Positions 26,401 through 36,431 of a stretch of 64,000 nt of DNA are shown here, in pieces. Origin of the DNA: Seinonella peptonophila (GTDB lineage Bacteria; Bacillota; Bacilli; Thermoactinomycetales; Thermoactinomycetaceae). The position numbers and the translations under genes are program-made. The stretch is from NCBI RefSeq assembly GCF_900129355.1, contig NZ_FQVL01000012.1, positions 27,246-91,245 of the forward strand, read 5' to 3'. The notes under the pieces were generated by a model, which saw only the letters and a list, made by a program, of their open reading frames with translations, had not been told where the DNA came from and did no database searches. Each line of letters begins with the position of its first letter. Position 1 is the first letter of the stretch.

Positions 26401-26434
26401 AAGCGACAGAGAGAGCTGTCTCCCACTGTCGCTT
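26401..26434 (+). terminator. Hairpin after the fic gene, related to the one before it
   Basis: AAGCGACAG (26401-26409) pairs perfectly with CTGTCGCTT (26426-26434). The inner bases GAGAG and CTCCC may extend pairing. The core matches the hairpin at 25487-25502. Confidence 0.65.
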
Positions 26435-26511
26435 CATTAGGGGCTCAATGTAGTGATATGTTCTTCCACTTTACCATGAGGGCTGTTCACGGTACTTTTT
26501 TATCATCTCTC

Positions 26512-27759
26512 TTATATCCATCCTCTAGCATCCATTGCTTCTACTATTCGCTTGATAGACTTCATATAAGCAGCAGTACGCAAGTCAGTTTTATATTCCT
26601 TAGCAAGCTCATTCACTTGATAATAAGCATCAATCATCATAACCTCTAATTTCTCGTTTACTTCCTCTTCACTCCAATAGTAATTCATCGCATTTTGAAC
26701 CCCTTCAAAGTAAGAAACAGTGACACCTCCAGCATTCGCTAAGATGTCAGGGATGACCAAAATACCTTTTTTAAATAAGATATCATCTGCTTCTGGCAGA
26801 GTGGGACCATTTGCCGCTTCGGCTACAATTTTCGCTTGGATTCGATCTGCATTTTCTACAGTTATCACATTCTCCAAAGCAGCAGGCACTAAAATATCAA
26901 CATCTAACTCGAGTAATTCATACGGATCAATTAAATGATCTGCTCCATAATCTCGAATACTACCATGATCTTTTAAATCCATCACACGATCAAGATTTAA
27001 GCCTTGAGCATCATAAATGGCGCCTTGAGAATCACTCACTGCTACTATTTTACTGCCCAAACTTGATAACATAGCTGCTACATTTCTTCCGGCATTTCCA
27101 AAACCTTGAATGGCAACCGTTGCCTCATGTAATGGTTTATTTAATTGTTTCATCGCCTCTACAACTGTTATGACAACCCCACGTGCTGTTGCTTCTCCTC
27201 TTCCTTTTGAACCGCCTATACTTAAAGGTTTTCCAGTAATGACACCAGGTGAATAGCTACCTTGTAATCGACTAAAGGTATCCATCATCCAGCCCATGAT
27301 TTGCGCATTCGTATATACATCTGGTGCAGGAATATCTTTATCAGGTCCTATAATCTGGGCAATCGCTTCAAAAAAAGCACGACTCAGTCGTTCTAATTCA
27401 CCTTTACTTAACGTATGAGGGTCAACAATAACGCCACCCTTTCCACCGCCAAGTGGCAAACCCACCACACCACATTTAAATGTCATCCACATCGAAAGGG
27501 CTTTTACCTCATCTTCCGTTACACTTGGATGAAAGCGAATTCCTCCTTTTGTAGGTCCTACTGCATCATTATGCTGTGAACGGAAACCCTCGAATACACG
27601 CATCGACCCATCATCCATCTTAACTGGGAAAGTTACTTTTAAGACTCTCATGGGGCGCTTTAAAATTTCAATCACATGCTGAGGAAGCTGCAACTTGTTG
27701 GCAGCTGTTTCAATTTGTTTCTGTGCTGTTAAAAATGGATTCATATTTTCTTCGATCAT
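26512..27759 (-). CDS. gudB: Catabolic NAD-type glutamate dehydrogenase (GudB/RocG type)
   Basis: It converts glutamate to 2-oxoglutarate and ammonia. The 415 residues fit the family: substrate site GPTKGGIRFHPSV, catalytic Lys in PLGGGKGG near residue 115, and the Rossmann motif IQGFGNAGRNVA near 220. The start is ATG 27759 (MIEENMNPF), with GGGAGAG six bases upstream, rather than the earlier frame opening. The C-terminal part (FEGVQNAMNYYWSEEEVNEKLE) is typical of RocG/GudB. It is monocistronic. NAD specificity is by family resemblance only. Confidence 0.93.
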   Translation of the reverse strand: MIEENMNPFLTAQKQIETAANKLQLPQHVIEILKRPMRVLKVTFPVKMDDGSMRVFEGFRSQHNDAVGPTKGGIRFHPSVTEDEVKALSMWMTFKCGVVGLPLGGGKGGVIVDPHTLSKGELERLSRAFFEAIAQIIGPDKDIPAPDVYTNAQIMGWMMDTFSRLQGSYSPGVITGKPLSIGGSKGRGEATARGVVITVVEAMKQLNKPLHEATVAIQGFGNAGRNVAAMLSSLGSKIVAVSDSQGAIYDAQGLNLDRVMDLKDHGSIRDYGADHLIDPYELLELDVDILVPAALENVITVENADRIQAKIVAEAANGPTLPEADDILFKKGILVIPDILANAGGVTVSYFEGVQNAMNYYWSEEEVNEKLEVMMIDAYYQVNELAKEYKTDLRTAAYMKSIKRIVEAMDARGWI

Positions 27760-27955
27760 TTTTTTCTCTCCCCACTCAATCTGATCAATCAACTACAATA
27801 AATATATTATCATTTAAATAGTAAATAAAAGTAAACATAAAATTAATAGTACCATCATTTACAACACAGGTTCAGCTTATCACCTACAGAGACCCTCCTA
27901 AACTATCTTTTCTTATGAGTGGAAGATTCGCTTAAAATTACGCTTTAGTGGAGGA

Positions 27956-29227
27956 CTAAAATGTCTTCTTTTTATTTTTTGCAGCATTCATCCCTGCCAC
28001 AAATCCTGTACACATCGCAGCTGTAATGTTATATCCTCCTGTATATCCATGAATATCAAGGATTTCACCACAAAAGAAGAGCCCATTCATTATTTTCGAT
28101 TCCATCGTTTTCGGCTGAATTTCTTTTACATGTACGCCTCCACCAGTCACAAACGCTTTCTCCAATGGTAAGGTTCCATTGATTTGAAGGGTAAAGTTTT
28201 TACACCAAGTTGAAATTTCCTGAATCTGCTCTTGATTGAGCTGCAAACAAGTCGTTTCTTGATTGAGATGTAATTGCTGAAACATAGCTGTAATCAGCCG
28301 GTCAGGAAGGATCGCTTTGATTACGTTCTTCAATAATTTTCTCTCTTGCTCTTTCAATAGTTGATCGATTCTCAAGTGAAGCAAATGAAAAGGCTCATCG
28401 GGAAATAAATCAATTACAACAGGTACTTCAGTTAAAGAGAGCTTTTTTAAGGTTTTTATGACAAATTGACTACATCGGAGGGCAATTGGACCTGAAAGTC
28501 CAAAATGAGTAAAAAGCATATCACCACGATGAGTAATGATTTTCTTTCCCTTTGGATTAAGCACTGATATTGCCACATCACGCAAAGAAAGACCTTGCAA
28601 CGCTTTAGATGTTATCAGGGTCTCACTAGAAGTAAGTGGCACCTCTGTTGGGAATAGCTCTGTAATCGTATGCCTCGCTGCTTCCGCCCATATATATCCA
28701 TCACCTTGTGATCCAGTATGTGAAGCAGCTTTTCCTCCTGTTGCTAAGATGACAGTAGGTGCATGATATATTTTTCCTGTTTTTGTTTGTACACCACGAA
28801 CAGCACCATTTTGATAGAGAACTTCTTTCACAGGTGTATTGACTCGAATCTCTACCCCTACCTCTTTTACCTTCTGGATCAATGCTTGTACAACTGTTTT
28901 TGCTTTATTTGTAACTGGAAACATCCGACCATGGTCTTCTTCTTTTAGCTGAACCCCTAAACCCTCAAAAAAATGAATAATATCGCGATTATTAAATGTG
29001 GCAAAGACGCTATATAAAAACCGACCATTTCCAGGGATATTTTGAATTAATTCATCTATCTCTTTATTATTTGTTACATTGCAGCGTCCTCCACCGGAAA
29101 TCGCTAATTTTTTGCCCAATTTCTCGCCTTTATCCAATAAGAGAACTTTAGCTCCCTGTAAACCCGCTGAAGCACTTGCCATTAGACCGGATGGTCCACC
29201 ACCAATCACGATAACGTCATAATCCAT
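27956..29227 (-). CDS. HI0933-family flavoprotein (BaiN/YhiN-like oxidoreductase)
   Basis: This is a 423-residue FAD-binding protein of unknown physiological substrate. The N-terminus has the dinucleotide site [15 protein letters not shown], then [18 protein letters not shown], the signature of the HI0933 family. The second FAD contact is in [10 protein letters not shown], and the C-terminus shows the TGGV and [19 protein letters not shown] motifs. Length is standard. Some relatives reduce bile acid intermediates, but most are uncharacterised; no context here points to a substrate. It is close upstream of no partner except an SDR gene on the same strand, 22 bases away. Confidence 0.9.
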   Translation of the reverse strand: MDYDVIVIGGGPSGLMASASAGLQGAKVLLLDKGEKLGKKLAISGGGRCNVTNNKEIDELIQNIPGNGRFLYSVFATFNNRDIIHFFEGLGVQLKEEDHGRMFPVTNKAKTVVQALIQKVKEVGVEIRVNTPVKEVLYQNGAVRGVQTKTGKIYHAPTVILATGGKAASHTGSQGDGYIWAEAARHTITELFPTEVPLTSSETLITSKALQGLSLRDVAISVLNPKGKKIITHRGDMLFTHFGLSGPIALRCSQFVIKTLKKLSLTEVPVVIDLFPDEPFHLLHLRIDQLLKEQERKLLKNVIKAILPDRLITAMFQQLHLNQETTCLQLNQEQIQEISTWCKNFTLQINGTLPLEKAFVTGGGVHVKEIQPKTMESKIMNGLFFCGEILDIHGYTGGYNITAAMCTGFVAGMNAAKNKKKTF

Positions 29228-29249
29228 TGCTTTGCTCCTTTATCCTTAT

Positions 29250-29960
29250 CTACCATTTCAATACAGATACTTGTGGCTGTATAAACTGAGTTCGAGCAGG
29301 TCTTTTCATCTCGTTTAGCCAATGATATATGTTCGCTGCTCCTTCTTCTGCTTCTATATCTGCGTCAATTGCAGCCCCCGCAGTTTTCAGTTTTCCAGGA
29401 TGCACTGCATAAACTGATATTCCTTTCTTATACAATTCTTCACCTAAACAGATAGAAAGCATATTTTGTGCCGCTTTGGCAATTTGGTAAGAATATGAGG
29501 TCTTCAGATGGGCAAATTCTTGCTCTACCATCATTTGCATGGAGCCGAGTCTAGAAGAGATATTTATTATCCTTGGCAAGGTTGACTGATGTAATAAATC
29601 AAGGGTAGCTTTTACCATTCGAACTACACCTAGGCAGTGCACATTAAATAACTGAGCAACTTCTTCTGTTTCCAAATCACGAATTTTAGGTACCTTACCT
29701 GAAGATTGACCTGCGTTATTAATGAGAATGTCCAGACGATCTGTTACTTTACTTAAAGCAGCTTTGACAATTTGTTCACTCTGATCAAGACCAATATCTG
29801 CAATAACGGGTACAACCCTTTGTCCAAATTTATCCTTTAAACGCTCTGCTGATTGAGAATCTCGAACGATAGCATAAACAAAATCTCCAGCGTTGTAGAA
29901 AACCTTTAATAATTCATATCCTAGACCGCGATTTGCACCTGTAATCATTACGTGATTCAT
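29250..29960 (-). CDS. Short-chain dehydrogenase/reductase
   Basis: This 236-residue NAD(P)-dependent oxidoreductase has the cofactor motif TGANRGLGYE at the N-terminus, NNAGQSSG in the middle, an active-site Ser in NISSRLG and the catalytic pair in YSYQIAKAA. The start is ATG 29960, preceded by TAGGTGA; earlier in-frame codons lack a ribosome-binding site. It resembles the csgA/YfjR-like group of carbonyl reductases. Substrate is unknown. It may be co-transcribed with the flavoprotein gene 22 bases downstream. Confidence 0.88.
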   Translation of the reverse strand: MNHVMITGANRGLGYELLKVFYNAGDFVYAIVRDSQSAERLKDKFGQRVVPVIADIGLDQSEQIVKAALSKVTDRLDILINNAGQSSGKVPKIRDLETEEVAQLFNVHCLGVVRMVKATLDLLHQSTLPRIINISSRLGSMQMMVEQEFAHLKTSYSYQIAKAAQNMLSICLGEELYKKGISVYAVHPGKLKTAGAAIDADIEAEEGAANIYHWLNEMKRPARTQFIQPQVSVLKW

Positions 29961-30092
29961 TGTTATTTCACCTAGCCCCTCGTAAGTGATGAACGAGCAA
30001 ACAATCATGACACCATCGATTCAATTATTCAAACGGAAAATGATTCGCGACTGCGAACCATCTCCCTCATAACAATAAAAACTTTTTTATCA

Positions 30093-31184
30093 TTAAATTG
30101 CCAACATGCGTTCAATTGCCTGTTTTGACCAGTATATCGTATCATCGTCTACTTTGATTTGATGAATAGGATTTCCAGCTACTAATTCTTCTAATACCCA
30201 CAATAAATGAGGGCGATCAATCCGGTTCATCGTGAGACAAGGGCACATCGTAGAACTTAGCAAACGAATATCTTGCTCTGGATGTTCATGTGCAAGACGT
30301 TGAACCAAATTAACTTCTGTTCCAATTGCCCATTTACTTCCAGCAGGCGCCTTACGGATGGTTTGAATGATAAATTCTGTTGATCCATTTAAATCTGCCT
30401 GTTGGACAACATCAAAATTACACTCAGGGTGGACGAGTATTTGAAATGCAGGATCTTGTTTACGAAAGCGCGTAATCTGATCAACCGTAAATTTTTGATG
30501 AACCGAACAATGACCTTTCCAAAGAATCATCTGAATTTCATCCAGAGATTTATTTTCCTGCTGTTCTAATTCACCTCTTCTTGGGTTCCAAACAATCATT
30601 TTATCTAAAGAGATTCCCATGTCATATGCCGTGTTTCGACCGAGATGCTGATCGGGCAAAAAGAGGATGCGCTTTTTTTGTTGAAAAGCCCACTTTAAGA
30701 CAGCATGAGCATTAGAAGAGGTACAGGTTGTTCCACCTTTGCGACCAACAAATGCTTTAATCGCAGCAGTCGAGTTTACATAAGTGACTGGAATGATTGT
30801 ATCTCCAAATTGCTCTGTAAGTTCATCCCAAGCCTCCTCTACTTCATCAATATCTGCCATATCTGCCATTGAACAACCTGCACGTAAATCAGGTAGTATC
30901 ACGACTTGCTCATCATTAGCTAAAGTATCTGCCGTTTCTGCCATAAAATGAACACCACAAAACACGATATACTTCGCCTCTTGTTGTGCGGCTCCTAATT
31001 TGGCTAATTTCAATGAATCACCACGGTAATCGGCAAATTGAATTACTTCATCACGTTGATAATGATGCCCTAAGATAACCAAATCCTTACCCAAGTATTC
31101 TTTTGCAGATAGAATTCGACGATCATACTCTTTTGATGTTAGGTCTTGATACTGTTTTGGTAGACTCTCCATTAATTCGATCAA
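30093..31184 (-). CDS. nadA: Quinolinate synthase
   Basis: It condenses iminoaspartate with dihydroxyacetone phosphate to quinolinate for NAD synthesis, using a 4Fe-4S cluster. The 363 residues match the long Bacillus form. Visible marks are ILGHHYQRDEV, PDLRAGCSMAD (first cluster Cys), YVNSTAAIKA, GTTCTSSNA, HPECNFDVV and the C-terminal CPCLTMNRI. TTG 31184 is taken as the start because GGGGAG lies five bases upstream, inside the end of nadC, which it overlaps by four bases. It is the last gene of nadBCA. Confidence 0.95.
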   Translation of the reverse strand: MIELMESLPKQYQDLTSKEYDRRILSAKEYLGKDLVILGHHYQRDEVIQFADYRGDSLKLAKLGAAQQEAKYIVFCGVHFMAETADTLANDEQVVILPDLRAGCSMADMADIDEVEEAWDELTEQFGDTIIPVTYVNSTAAIKAFVGRKGGTTCTSSNAHAVLKWAFQQKKRILFLPDQHLGRNTAYDMGISLDKMIVWNPRRGELEQQENKSLDEIQMILWKGHCSVHQKFTVDQITRFRKQDPAFQILVHPECNFDVVQQADLNGSTEFIIQTIRKAPAGSKWAIGTEVNLVQRLAHEHPEQDIRLLSSTMCPCLTMNRIDRPHLLWVLEELVAGNPIHQIKVDDDTIYWSKQAIERMLAI

Positions 31185-32035
31185 TGATGCTCCCCTACTT
31201 TCTGTTGATAATCAATTCCCAAATCGATTGCTGATGCAGAATGTGTTAACCACCCTAATGAAATCCCATTGACACCCGTCTCTGCGATGGGGCGAATGGT
31301 CTGCTCAGTAATCCCTCCAGATGCTTCCGTCCAAATTCTACTCTCAATAAGCTGAACAGCTTTGCGGAGTGTTACGACATCCATGTTATCAAGTAATATT
31401 GCGCTTATCCCTTTACACTGTAATGCTTCCTCAACCTGATCCAATCGATCTGCTTCAACTTCGATAGGGACAAGTGGACCTATTTGACTACGAATCCTCT
31501 CTACAGCTTCTGAAAGACCACCTGCCATGGCAATATGGTTATCTTTAATCATCACTGCATGATTTAGATTATATCGATGATTTTTCCCTCCACCAATTCT
31601 CACCGCATAACGCTCAAGCATACGCCAACCTGGCATAGTTTTACGTGTATCTAGTAAATCACAATTTAGCCCTTGCAGTTGGTCCACACATCTTCGTGTA
31701 ACTGTAGCAATTCCTGACATCCGCTGTAATAGATTGAGGGCAACTCGCTCCCCGGTTAATAACGCACGTGTATTTCCTTCAATCTGGGCCACTTCCGTTC
31801 CAGCAGGTAACATCTTTCCTTCTTCAATCAATGAGTGGCATTTCACATGAGCATCAAGCTGTCGAAATACTTCTTCTACGACCTTTAACCCTGCAACCAC
31901 ACCTGCTTGCTTTAAAACAATCATCACTTGACTGCGATGGTTTGCTGGAACAAGTGCTTCCGTCGTCAAATCTCCAGCGCCAATATCTTCGTTCAAAGCC
32001 TCACAAATTAATTGGCGTAAATAAATCGGATTCAT
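31181..32035 (-). CDS. nadC: Nicotinate-nucleotide pyrophosphorylase (quinolinate phosphoribosyltransferase)
   Basis: It converts quinolinate and PRPP to nicotinate mononucleotide with loss of CO2. The 284 residues show the family core: EDIGAGDLTTEA, GERVALNLLQRMSGIAT, the LLDTRKTMPGWR motif, GGGKNHRYNL, VEVEADRL-like IEVEADRLDQVEEAL, LLDNMD and EASGGITEQTI. The gene overlaps nadA and lies five bases after nadB, so the three enzymes of de novo NAD synthesis are one transcript. Confidence 0.95.
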   Translation of the reverse strand: MNPIYLRQLICEALNEDIGAGDLTTEALVPANHRSQVMIVLKQAGVVAGLKVVEEVFRQLDAHVKCHSLIEEGKMLPAGTEVAQIEGNTRALLTGERVALNLLQRMSGIATVTRRCVDQLQGLNCDLLDTRKTMPGWRMLERYAVRIGGGKNHRYNLNHAVMIKDNHIAMAGGLSEAVERIRSQIGPLVPIEVEADRLDQVEEALQCKGISAILLDNMDVVTLRKAVQLIESRIWTEASGGITEQTIRPIAETGVNGISLGWLTHSASAIDLGIDYQQKVGEHH

Positions 32036-32040
32036 AACAT

Positions 32041-33546
32041 TTATACTCCTATCACAATATGTTTTTTAGCCCATGTTGCTTGTAATTCAGGGTAATCGGA
32101 TCGATAATGCCCACCTCTTGACTCTGTTCGGCATAAGGCAGATTCAATAATAATTTGTGCAGTTATCCACATATTCTTTGTTTCTTTCCCAATTGGCTTT
32201 AAATCTTCTAGCGCTTGTCTACCATTTTGCAGCCCAGTCTCCGTTCGTATGATCCCTGCATATTGCCACATCAATTGCTGTAACTGGGTTCGCCATTGGT
32301 CTATCTCTTCTTGATCGTCAACTAGCGAATCTGAAAGCATAAATTGGTTGATATCGACCGATAAAGGAGGAAGTTGGGTAATTTGTTTGGCAATTTGCCC
32401 TGCAAACACAATCCCTTCCAGCAATGAATTGCTTGCTAAACGATTCGCCCCATGTACGCCTGTACATGCTACCTCTCCACAGGCAAATAGACGAGCAATT
32501 GAAGTCTCACCAGACAGATTTGTGCGAATCCCCCCCATAATAAAATGCGCAACGGGAGTAACAGGAATCGGTTCAAAACGTGGATCATATCCATGTTTGC
32601 GCACTTTTGTATAGATCGTTGGGAAACGCCTTTCGATCATATCTTTTAAAGGAGTTGTATCAAGTAAGACACGATTCCCTTTTTGCTGCTGATCATAGAT
32701 CGCTCTCGTTACTACATCGCGCGGAGCTAAATCCAGCCAAGGATGTATATGTTCCATGATTCTTTCCCCATGCTGATTGATCAGGACAGCTCCTTCTCCT
32801 CTAACCGCTTCAGAAATGAGAAACATGGGATTTTGATCAATATGAAATGCTGTCGGATGGAACTGAATAAATTCCATATCCATTAACTGGGCTCCCGCTC
32901 GATGAGCAATCGCAAATCCATCACCTATTGCACCTTGATCATTTGTTGTGTATTGATATAGCTGTCCACATCCTCCCGAGGCCATCACAACACCCTGTGT
33001 TGCTGTGTAAATTTGACGATCTCCCTTTTTGTCTGTAGCAACTAGCCCCATACAAACACCCATCTCAACAAGTAGATCTTCTACTTTTGTATGTGTATGA
33101 AATTCAACTTGGGATTTTTGTAAAAGTTGTTTGATTAGTGCGTCTGCGATTCCTTTCCCTGTTGCATCACCTGCAATGTGTAAAATCCGATTTGCGCTAT
33201 GAGAACCCTCTTTGCCCAACATCCACTCTCCATCTTGCTGATCAAATGGCGTTCCCCATTCTACAAGCTGTTGAATAGCATGAGGTGCTTGTTTCACAAG
33301 TAATTCGACTGATTGTGGATGACATAAATCAACACCTGTGCGGATTGTATCCATTTGATGAAGTGAGGGAGAATCTGCTTCACCGATTGCGGCTGCAATG
33401 CCACCTTGCGCTCGATAAGTATTACTTGCATCAACTGTTGCTTTTGTGATAATAATCACATGACCTCTCTTCGCTAGCAAAAGTGCTACAGATAGCCCTG
33501 CTATGCCACTTCCAACTACGATGAAATCAGCCTTGAAATAAGACAT
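32041..33546 (-). CDS. nadB: L-aspartate oxidase
   Basis: It oxidises L-aspartate to iminoaspartate, the first step of NAD synthesis, with FAD. The 501 residues have the FAD motif VVGSGIAGLSVALLLA near residue 10, the covalent-type loop region ASNTYRAQGGIAAA, HTRIAGDATG-like LHIAGDATGKGI, FIQFHPTAF, the active-site RGEGA, and LFACGEVACTGVHGANRLASNSLLEG. Length is near the Bacillus enzyme (531), slightly short at the C-terminus. It heads the nadBCA operon and is divergent from the cysteine desulfurase gene, 143 bases away. Confidence 0.95.
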   Translation of the reverse strand: MSYFKADFIVVGSGIAGLSVALLLAKRGHVIIITKATVDASNTYRAQGGIAAAIGEADSPSLHQMDTIRTGVDLCHPQSVELLVKQAPHAIQQLVEWGTPFDQQDGEWMLGKEGSHSANRILHIAGDATGKGIADALIKQLLQKSQVEFHTHTKVEDLLVEMGVCMGLVATDKKGDRQIYTATQGVVMASGGCGQLYQYTTNDQGAIGDGFAIAHRAGAQLMDMEFIQFHPTAFHIDQNPMFLISEAVRGEGAVLINQHGERIMEHIHPWLDLAPRDVVTRAIYDQQQKGNRVLLDTTPLKDMIERRFPTIYTKVRKHGYDPRFEPIPVTPVAHFIMGGIRTNLSGETSIARLFACGEVACTGVHGANRLASNSLLEGIVFAGQIAKQITQLPPLSVDINQFMLSDSLVDDQEEIDQWRTQLQQLMWQYAGIIRTETGLQNGRQALEDLKPIGKETKNMWITAQIIIESALCRTESRGGHYRSDYPELQATWAKKHIVIGV

Positions 33547-33689
33547 ATTGTGTATCCTTTCACATATTTTAAGGAGATGCTTCCTTCATTATTGTCGTCA
33601 TATTTCTTAATAAGTCAAGGGTAAAATGTATTGTTTTCTCTAATTAAATCAATCAATATAAAAATAAGCACAACAAGGAGGAGAAACTT

Positions 33690-34838
33690 TTGATCTATCT
33701 TGACTATGGTGCAACGAGTCCATTGCGCCAAGAGGCCTATGAAGCAATGCTCCCTTTTTGGCATCAAGAATTCGGTAACCCTGGTAGTTTACATAATTTT
33801 GGTCAAAACAGTCATGAAACAATTATCCAAGCACGAAAAACCATTGCCAATTCGTTAGGCGCTAAATCTGCCCGTGAAATCATTTTTACGAGCAGTGGAA
33901 CAGAATCAAATAATTTGGCGATTATAGGTGCTGCACGTAGGAATAAACATCGTGGACAACATCTGATCACTTCGCAAATTGAACATCCTTCCGTTTTAGA
34001 AACTTGTCGTTTTCTTGAACAAGAAGGTTTTCAAGTTACCTATCTACCAGTAGATCGAGAGGGCTTTGTTCAAATCAAAGATGTAAAGGCCGCCATTCGC
34101 CCAGATACGGTCTTGATTAGCATCATGGCCGCAAATAATGAAACAGGAACTTTGCAACCTATTTATGAAATTGGTCAACTTACAAAACAACACACCATTC
34201 TTTTTCATACTGATGCAGTTCAATTTTATGGAAAGATTCCTTTTTCAGTGCAAGAATTACCGATTGACCTTTTATCGATTGGTAGTCATAAAATCTATGG
34301 CCCAAAAGGAGTAGGCGCTCTTTATATTCGTCGTGGTGTTAGAATCGATCCACTTCTCTTTGGAGGTGGACAAGAACGTGAGCTTCGTCCCAGCACACTT
34401 CCAACTCCTCTAATTGTAGGATTTGCGGCTGCCGCAAAAGCGATGACAAAAGAAGTTGCTTATGAAGAGCAAAGACTTTCAAATCTACGCGACTACTGCT
34501 TTTCCCAAATCCAGCAAGAAATAGAAAATGTTGAACTAAATGGACATCCACAAAAAAGATTGCCTGGAAATATAAACCTTAGCTTTGAAGGTATTGAAGG
34601 ACAAGCAGTCCTTCTTGAACTCAATCGTGAAGAAATCTATATCTCAAGTGGGTCGGCTTGTAGCGCTGGAAAACATGCAGCATCACATGTTTTAATGGCA
34701 ATGGGAAGAAATGAAGAAATTGCCCATCAAAGTTTACGAATAACATTTGGTAGACAGACCACAAAAAATGATATAGACATCTTGGTGAATAAGCTAAAGT
34801 CGATTATTGGCTACTTTCGTTCCATGAAAACGAGATAA
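33690..34838 (+). CDS. nifS: Cysteine desulfurase (NifS-like), partner of the nad operon
   Basis: It releases sulfur from cysteine through a persulfide, using PLP; in Bacillus the equivalent gene beside nadBCA matures the NadA iron-sulfur cluster. The 382 residues show YLDYGATSPL, SSGTESNNLA, the PLP Lys in SIGSHKIYGPKGVG, and the active Cys in SGSACSAGKHA. Start is TTG 33690, with AAGGAGGAG six to nine bases upstream. The usual NadR (YrxA) repressor gene that follows nifS in Bacillus is missing; an MFS gene comes next. Confidence 0.9.
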   Translation: MIYLDYGATSPLRQEAYEAMLPFWHQEFGNPGSLHNFGQNSHETIIQARKTIANSLGAKSAREIIFTSSGTESNNLAIIGAARRNKHRGQHLITSQIEHPSVLETCRFLEQEGFQVTYLPVDREGFVQIKDVKAAIRPDTVLISIMAANNETGTLQPIYEIGQLTKQHTILFHTDAVQFYGKIPFSVQELPIDLLSIGSHKIYGPKGVGALYIRRGVRIDPLLFGGGQERELRPSTLPTPLIVGFAAAAKAMTKEVAYEEQRLSNLRDYCFSQIQQEIENVELNGHPQKRLPGNINLSFEGIEGQAVLLELNREEIYISSGSACSAGKHAASHVLMAMGRNEEIAHQSLRITFGRQTTKNDIDILVNKLKSIIGYFRSMKTR

Positions 34839-34906
34839 TTTTGCTATAATGAAATAGCTTTTTATCATACTAACAGTCGCGAATCGTTATAAAAGGGGTC
34901 ATTCCA

Positions 34907-36238
34907 TTGACAAGTAGAATATCTGTACTAATCAGTATCGTATTGGCAATGTTAATTGCAGCAATGGATACGACAATTATGAACACAACAATGCCGATCA
35001 TAGCGAAAAGCCTTGGTGGATTTTCACTTTTTGCTTGGGCTTTTGCATCCTATATGATTACCACAACTGTTTTTTCTCCTATTGCTGGCAGATTATCAGA
35101 TTTATATGGGCGCAAACGCATATTTGCTTTTGGAATTGTCCTATTTTTAATTGGATCATTGTTGTGTGGGATTTCAGAAACAATGGTGCAATTAGTTCTC
35201 TATCGGGCACTACAAGGGATTGGTGCTGGCTTTATGATGCCATTCCCAGCGATCATCGCCGGCGATCTTTTCTCAGTCGAAAATCGTGGAAAAATCCAGG
35301 CTTTTACTACAGGGATGTGGGGGCTTTCATCCATACTCGCACCTTTATTTGGGGCAGTATTTGTGGAGTATTTAAGTTGGCGATGGATTTTTTATATTAA
35401 TATCCCTATCTCCATCTTATCTCTTGTAACATTGATTCCCTATCGGGAAGAGTATTCGCCAAAGCGAACTCAGATTGATTACCTTGGTGCCATTCTTTTT
35501 ACTTTAGGTGTTAGTACTTTTCTGTTAGTCACGATTGTCCATTCATTCCAAATAATCTTTGCTATTCTTGGTGCATTGCTTTTAATTGGGTTCTATTTCT
35601 TTGAGAAACAGCAAAAATCCCCATTAGTCCCACTTTCTATGTTTCAGATTAAATCATTTCGATGGATGAATATTAATAACTTTTTTGCATGGACTGCATT
35701 ATTTGGGGCAACTAGCTATATTCCATTATTTTTACAAAAAATCACCCACTTATCGATCTTCACAAGTGGACTGGCCTTATTAGGCACAGCCATTAGTTGG
35801 ATGGCAGCCTCAGTACCGACCGGCAAGTGGATTCTTAGATATGGGTATCGAAACTTATTCATTATAGGTAATTGTACGCTTGTGATTTCTGGCATTTTAC
35901 TAGCTCTTCTTCATGAAGAAAATGGATTCTGGTATGTTTTCTTTGTCATGCTTGTCTATGGATTTTCCTTTGGTCTTCTCTCTACAACAGGTGTTATTGG
36001 TGCACAACAACTTGTCGATCCTCATCAAAGAGGTATCTCCACATCTTTCATTATGTTCATTCGAAATATTGGTACAGCAATCGGAATTACAATCATGGGT
36101 TCACTTATGACAAGTGCGAATACTGTGATGGGAGGCATTCATCACTTATTTATTTTTGGATTCATCGGAAGCCTCTTCGCTTTCGTCACATCCTTTTTCA
36201 TTAAAGAACCATCTGCAAAACTGGCCACAAGTAAATAA
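34907..36238 (+). CDS. MFS multidrug-type efflux transporter
   Basis: This is a 443-residue membrane protein with 12 to 14 membrane segments. Motif A is present as GRLSDLYGRKRI after the second helix, and MDTTIMNTTMPIIAKSL at the N-terminus fits the drug:proton antiporter group with motif D1. Start is TTG 34907 with AAAAGGGGTC upstream; a TATAAT lies near 34847. No regulator gene is adjacent. Substrate is unknown; homologues export hydrophobic cations or quinolones. It is followed by a 1 kb stretch of accessory DNA. Confidence 0.88.
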   Translation: MTSRISVLISIVLAMLIAAMDTTIMNTTMPIIAKSLGGFSLFAWAFASYMITTTVFSPIAGRLSDLYGRKRIFAFGIVLFLIGSLLCGISETMVQLVLYRALQGIGAGFMMPFPAIIAGDLFSVENRGKIQAFTTGMWGLSSILAPLFGAVFVEYLSWRWIFYINIPISILSLVTLIPYREEYSPKRTQIDYLGAILFTLGVSTFLLVTIVHSFQIIFAILGALLLIGFYFFEKQQKSPLVPLSMFQIKSFRWMNINNFFAWTALFGATSYIPLFLQKITHLSIFTSGLALLGTAISWMAASVPTGKWILRYGYRNLFIIGNCTLVISGILLALLHEENGFWYVFFVMLVYGFSFGLLSTTGVIGAQQLVDPHQRGISTSFIMFIRNIGTAIGITIMGSLMTSANTVMGGIHHLFIFGFIGSLFAFVTSFFIKEPSAKLATSK

Positions 36239-36381
36239 ATTCAAAATCCATACAAGTATTGATTTTTCGAACCAAGTAATCCGCAGGAACTAGGCGATAT
36301 AATGTACCATTTCCAGGTAGCATTTACTTTCGTTACTATATTCCGAACATTTTCTTATCTATTCTTTTCAACCAAAAAACA

Positions 36382-36414
36382 TGTAGACCTCCCCGCAAAG
36401 CAGGGAGGTCTACA
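36382..36414 (-). terminator. Terminator of the Cys-rich peptide gene
   Basis: TGTAGACCTCCC and GGGAGGTCTACA form a perfect 12-base-pair stem. The T-run (36375-36380 read as TTTTTT on the minus strand after ATG) shows that it serves leftward transcription, so the Cys-rich frame on the minus strand is the transcribed one. Confidence 0.8.
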
Positions 36415-36431
36415 AGCTGTGTCACAGATCT

